The notes under the pieces: generated by a model
Told to the model about the DNA's origin: nothing
Database searches by the model: none
Seen by the model: the letters and a program-made list of their open reading frames with translations, nothing else
Shown here: positions 59,724 to 64,000 of the stretch, one piece after another
Layout of the letters: every line of letters begins with the position of its first letter
How positions within the stretch are numbered: position 1 is the first letter of the stretch
Source of the DNA: Astropecten irregularis
Lineage: Eukaryota > Echinodermata > Asteroidea > Paxillosida > Astropectinidae
Direction: 5' to 3'
Length of the DNA stretch: 64,000 nt
NCBI GenBank assembly: GCA_963971285.1
Contig: OZ020244.1
Span: forward strand, 10,044,001-10,108,000
Translations under genes and position numbers: made by a program

Positions 59724-60641
59724 ATTAGACATTTTAGTGTTCGTGGACGAACACGGAGCTGTTCCGACTTATTTAATCAGCTTTATAAGTTCTGATAACG
59801 TCACGCTCATTTTCAAAGCAGCATGCTATTTAGAGGAACTAACAAAGCTTTTGCAAAAAGAATCATTACTATAGCATTTGTCGTTCTCGAGATATGCTGC
59901 AAACAAAAATTCAGCCTTTTTGATGACGTCATCATGACGTCACGGTCAATTTCATGGCAGCATACTTTTGTACATGACGTAACAAACCTTTTACAAAAGG
60001 AATCATTACTATAGCATTTGTTGTTCTCGAGATATGGTGCAAACCAAAAATCAGCCTTTTTGATGACGTCACGGTCAATTTTATGGCAGTATACTCTTGT
60101 ACATGGCGTATCAAAGCTTTTAGAAAAAGAATCATCACCTTAGCATTTGTCGTTCTCAAGATACACTGTAAATAATACAACAGCCTTTTTGAATTTTCGT
60201 AGCAGCAAGGACATCTACAAAATGTAACAAAACTTTTACAAAAAGGAATAATTAGCTTTTTGACGACGTCACGCTGACGTCATTTTCGTGACAGCATGTA
60301 AAACTACATGATATAACAAAGCGTTTGCATAAAGAATCATGTCCGTAGCATTTGTCGTTCTCGAGATATGCTGCGAACAAGATTTCCTAATTAAATGTTC
60401 AAATGACTGTCACGTGGCTAATCAATTAATAATTTGTACAACGCGGTGCCAGAATGATCCTTAGCTTATAAGCTTTCATAGGATACCTCATCTAAGCTGA
60501 TCAGAAGAAGCTGAGAAGAGATAAACAATAAACAAACTTACTGCACAAAGCTATGAGAGCAAAAAGTTCGAAGGAATAATAATAATGTAAAATCCGAACG
60601 AAAACAATACCTGTTCCGACATCGGCAATGTCGGAACAGCT
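59724..60641 (-). mobile_element. R2 repeat, inverted (copy k)
   Basis: Complete from 3' terminus at 59724 to the 5' hairpin at about 60611-60640 (CTGTTCCGACAT-CGGCA-ATGTCGGAACAG, as read on plus). Contains five monomers. Confidence 0.8.
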
Positions 60642-61314
60642 AATAATGCAGAGCGTTAGGCCGTGTCTAAAACAAACTTCCACCGTGAGGGATGGCGTGT
60701 ATTATCACCCCCCCCCCCCTAATATTTTGAGGTTGAATGTCATTCAATTTTATTGTATATAAATATTTCATGATCCTTGTTGTTTTGTTAGTCTTTGCAT
60801 TGAATTTGTACTGTTTAATTCTTCTGAATATCGTTTTTAATGCTCTTAAATGCGACTTTTCGACTCTGTTTTTATGAAAAAGTGTCTGGTTTGAGAGGGG
60901 GGTATTTCACCTCCCACAGCCTCCACCGGCTCGGTTGCTTCGCTCCCTCGCATAGGACACCAAATCACCAATCTTCTCCCCCAATCATGAACAGAAACCA
61001 GAGCGTATAATGGTGCATTTGAAGAAGGCCGCGTATACGTACAAGTACTATTGTCGATCCTTTTGTTATTGTTTGTCAAGGTACCGTATATTGCAGGGAG
61101 CCTATAGAGAGGTGTAATGAATAATACATATTTTGCTGGAAGTTAAAACAAACAGTACAATACGCATGCTATAAACAAATAAAAACATTCAAGGCACTTT
61201 CATTTACGATAAAAAAATAACACGACATTGCGTGACTTTGATCACCTTTTTTTCCCTTATGTATCTACCGCGATCTAACCCTTTTTTTTCTGATGCTTAA
61301 AGTTAGGAGGGCCT
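60642..61314. other. Non-coding region
   Basis: One C10 tract at 60706-60718. No gene or repeat recognised. Confidence 0.45.
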
Positions 61315-61350
61315 GACGCGTTTCGATCCTAGCAGGATCTTTCTCAAAAG
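61315..61350 (-). ncRNA. Possible hammerhead-ribozyme remnant of the Penelope-like element
   Basis: On the minus strand a GATCC-TGCTA-GGATC hairpin is followed by GAAACGCGTC. This resembles stem II, the GAAA box, a minimal stem III and a GTC cleavage site of the small hammerheads known in Penelope-like elements. The preceding box reads TTGAGAA instead of CTGANGA (two mismatches), so it is probably inactive. It lies about 310 bp beyond the last coding codon of the element. Confidence 0.4.
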
Positions 61351-61662
61351 CTAAAATGACAAAATACACGAACATGCAAGTGAAGGAAGCATACATAAAA
61401 TGGATCAGAGGATATGGACAAAGGGAAGGGGTGGTAGGAGAGTCAGGGTGGGTTAGATAGGTCAAACAAAGGGTGGGGGTCAGATAGGCAAGATCAAAGG
61501 TAACAGACTACAAAAGGATTGGAAGGAGTGGTCCTGGGGTGGGGGATTAACAAAGGAGTTAATTAGAGGATTGGAGATCAAGATGGGCAAGAGGAAGGAG
61601 AGGAATACAAAAAGCAGGAGGTACCTGTGGATGAATGAAAAGGAGATAAGCAAACAAAAATA
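61351..61662 (-). other. 3' untranslated region of the Penelope-like element
   Basis: Purine-rich on the plus strand, no coding potential, between the GIY-YIG stop and the ribozyme-like motif. Confidence 0.5.
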
Positions 61663-63820
61663 TTAGTCATTGCCTTCCTGGAGGTTTAGTCCATTCGGCT
61701 GAATTGTGCGTAATTTCTTAATCCAAACTTTCTCCCTGCTCAGCCGGACCAAGTCTCTGCGTAGGCCAAGTGATTCAATGCCCTGCAAGATCATATCAGA
61801 CATTGTGTGGTTAGGGAGATTGAAGTGAAAACCCACTGGGGTGTCAAGTTTCTGAGTTTTGACTGTAGACCTGTGACCATAGAAACGTTTCGTGAGAGTG
61901 TTTTTGGTTTCACCCACGTACTGTATGTTGCATACCCTGCAAGAGATGAGATAAATGACATTAGATGTAGTGCAGGTAATATTCCCTTTGGTCTTATGGG
62001 TGGAGCCATTGCCTGTGAAAGAATCAGACTCATGGATATGGTGCTGGCAGACTACGCATCTCGAGTTACATTTGAATGTGCCATGCTGGATTGGGAAGAG
62101 ACATTATTAGTGGGTGGGACCTCAGCCCTGACGGAGGTTGCGGGGACGTCTGTAGGCCAAGATGGGCTTTTCTGGGATAGCCCCGAGGAGACGGTCTGAG
62201 GTGTGAAGAATGTGATGGTTATCATTAGTGATTCTGCGTAATGGGGGAAGAGAGGGATGGAAAGTAGTCACAAGAGCAGCTTTGTTATTAGTACAAGTAT
62301 CATCGCTAGGGGCTTTCTCTTGGAGAACTGCCGCTCTGGGAAGAGCACGAGTTCTCTCAATGGCACTCCGCACCCTGCGAGAGCTGTGGCCTCTTGCAAC
62401 TAAGTGTTTCTTCAGTTCCTGTGTGTGTTTGGAGAAATCAGTGTCATTAGAACAGATTCGTCTGAGTCTGAGGGCCTGACTATATGCTATGCCTGTCTCA
62501 CAGTGCTTGGGGTGGCAGCTGGTGGCATGGAGGTACTGGTGGGTATCTGTGGGCTTAGAATACAGGTCAGTGATTAGTGTGTCCTCTTCCTTGCGGATGG
62601 TGACATCAAGGAAGTGGGCCTCATGGTGAGAGACTTCTGCTGTGAATTTGATAGTCCTGTGGAAAGAATTGATGTGGTTAATGAAAGAACCTAAGCTTTT
62701 CTCATCTCTGGTCCAGATAAAGAATATATCATCAATGTACCGCCACCAGATCCAGGGGCGGCAAGGTGCTGAGGCTAGCATGCGCTCTTCAAGTTCTGAC
62801 ATGAAGATGCATGCAAAGGAGGGGGCCATGCGGGTTCCCATTGCTGTGCCATGTACCTGTAGATAGTGTTTATCCATGAAGGAGAAGTTATTTTTGGTAA
62901 GTACAAGTTTCATGAGAGATTCAAGATCACGGATGGGAGGTGTGGTGTGCCCACCCCTGGACAGAGCCGATGCACAGGCTGCGATGCCTTCCTCTTGAGG
63001 GATATTAGTGTAGAGGGATGTGACATCAAAAGTCCCAATGATAGCTGTACTGGGGACATGGTGCTTGACCTGTTCAAGTTTGCGGAGGAAGTCAGGAGTG
63101 TCATGAGTATACGAGGAGATGCGAGGAACCAAAGGCTTGAGAAAACTGTCAACGAACAGAGAGATGCGCTCTGTGGGTGAGCCATTGCCTGATACGATGG
63201 GTCTACCAGGGTTACCAGGTTTGTGTATCTTGTGCAAGATATAGAACCTGGCTGCTCTACAGTTGATAGGAGAGAGAAATTTGTGAGCTTTTTTTGGTCA
63301 TCCAGAACCTGTTGTATCTGTTGAGAGAATCTACCTGTGGGGTCGGAATCAAAACATGAATATACGGTGTCATTATTAACATGGCGGAGGACCTCGTCAA
63401 TGTACTGCTGTCTATCCATGATGACCACTGCTGAGCCTTTATCTGCTGGTTTAATGATAATGTCAGTGCGGGAGCGTAGGGACCTTAGTGCCTGACACTC
63501 AACACTGAGGAGGTTGATCTGAGTTTTCTTGAGAGAGAGATCAGTGTTAGTGGCTTTTGAGGTGACAACTTGAACATATGTTTAAAGGGCTGGGACTCTG
63601 TTCTTCGGAGGTATCCAGGAGCTTTTCACCCGAAATGGTTCTCGTTCCATGGCAGCAGAGTCAAGAAAAAATTCTTGCAACCGGATCCTGCGATAATGTA
63701 ATAATGTGAGATCTTGGCTCAGTTCAGTCTGATTCACTGTGAGAGGAGTGGGACAAAAATTGAGTCCTTTAGAGAGAAATTTGTGCTCAGCACTGGTTCT
63801 ATTAAAAATATCGTCATTGA
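61663..63820 (-). pseudogene. Penelope-like element: reverse transcriptase plus GIY-YIG endonuclease
   Basis: N-terminal part (63820-63240, several frames): FLSKGLNFCPTP, RRIRLQEFF and IIIKPADKGSAVVIMDRQQY, all typical. RT core, open for 371 codons from 63237: HKIHKPGNPGRPIVSG, GTFDVTSLYTNIP, HGTAMGTRMAPSFACIFM and RYIDDIFFIW with the catalytic YIDD at 62736-62747. After a pair of offsetting frame changes between about 62130 and 62075, a Cys/His segment (KCNSRCVVCQHH) leads to the GIY-YIG nuclease: NVIYLISCRVCNIQYVGETK, then FYGHRS, ending at 61663. Other breaks: a stop near 63590 and a frameshift near 63290. The domain order is that of canonical endonuclease-bearing Penelope-like elements. 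Confidence 0.9.
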
Positions 63821-64000
63821 AACACTATTCTTAAACTATCTACCAAGTTTGATGTCAGCCCGATCATTCTTAACTGCCCTTAGTAATAGTAGATTTCACA
63901 TGATGATTTTCGTCGATATAAATTAAAAGCCACAACGTGGTCTTTTTTTTTTACAAACTTTGAATGAAAAACTCCGACACGTCTTGCTAGGTGAAGAGTC
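63821..64000. other. Sequence upstream of the Penelope-like element
   Basis: No further coding similarity seen. Ends with the window. Confidence 0.4.

Noticed and set aside
61807..63428. Plus-strand frames and an offset minus-strand frame over the Penelope-like element
   Set aside because: Antisense or out-of-frame relative to the reverse transcriptase and GIY-YIG domains.

Overview
The window is animal nuclear DNA. It has spliced genes with GT-AG introns, long non-coding stretches, many MITEs and fold-back elements, a 200-base assembly gap, and decayed copies of a Polinton, a CACTA-like transposon, a Helentron, a BEL/Pao retrotransposon and a Penelope-like element. This mixture, together with frequent TAGGCCTA and TACATG motifs, suggests a marine invertebrate, perhaps a deuterostome such as an echinoderm, hemichordate or lancelet. 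The species cannot be fixed from the sequence alone.

Layout. 1-8.34 kb: right part of a Polinton/Maverick, with packaging ATPase, capsid protein, a small membrane protein, a frameshifted integrase and a protein-primed DNA polymerase with two late breaks. 8.37-20.05 kb, minus strand: a DUF4806-type gene whose seven predicted coding exons form one open frame of 283 codons including the stop, a broken tnp2-like (CACTA/EnSpm-type) transposase upstream, one upstream splice donor and a CpG-rich promoter that could serve both, and an array of about 20 ACGT cores beyond the promoter. 20.04-23.2 kb: a decayed Helentron (Rep remnant, PIF1 helicase, endonuclease, then an OTU-like and a Lys/Tyr-repeat fragment). 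23.3-24.7 kb: about 20 copies of a 71-bp minisatellite. 26.6-31.75 and 41.1-45.25 kb: repeat family R1, in opposite orientations. 35.0-39.0 kb: two coding exons of an unrecognised gene. 35.3-40.6, 45.4-50.3 and 57.4-60.6 kb: repeat family R2, also in opposing arrays. 50.3-53.87 kb: a scrambled BEL/Pao element. 61.3-63.8 kb: a Penelope-like element with a possible hammerhead-ribozyme remnant.

Main observations. R1 and R2 differ in sequence but share one architecture. Each has a 5' terminal hairpin, an inverted copy of its outer arm close to the 3' end, a 3' hairpin, and the common 3' end AATGTCTAGTT. This matches the asymmetrical terminal inverted repeats known for Helitron2/Helentron elements. 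Both families carry the tandem CRE/ATF palindrome TGACGTCATCATGACGTCA, and every R1 copy that includes the relevant segment has a palindromic ETS site pair. The DUF4806 and tnp2-like genes may form one two-protein transposon resembling the TnpA/TnpD arrangement of plant En/Spm. The BEL/Pao copy holds a scar best explained by two template switches. Family names are recognition from sequence and have not been searched against databases.
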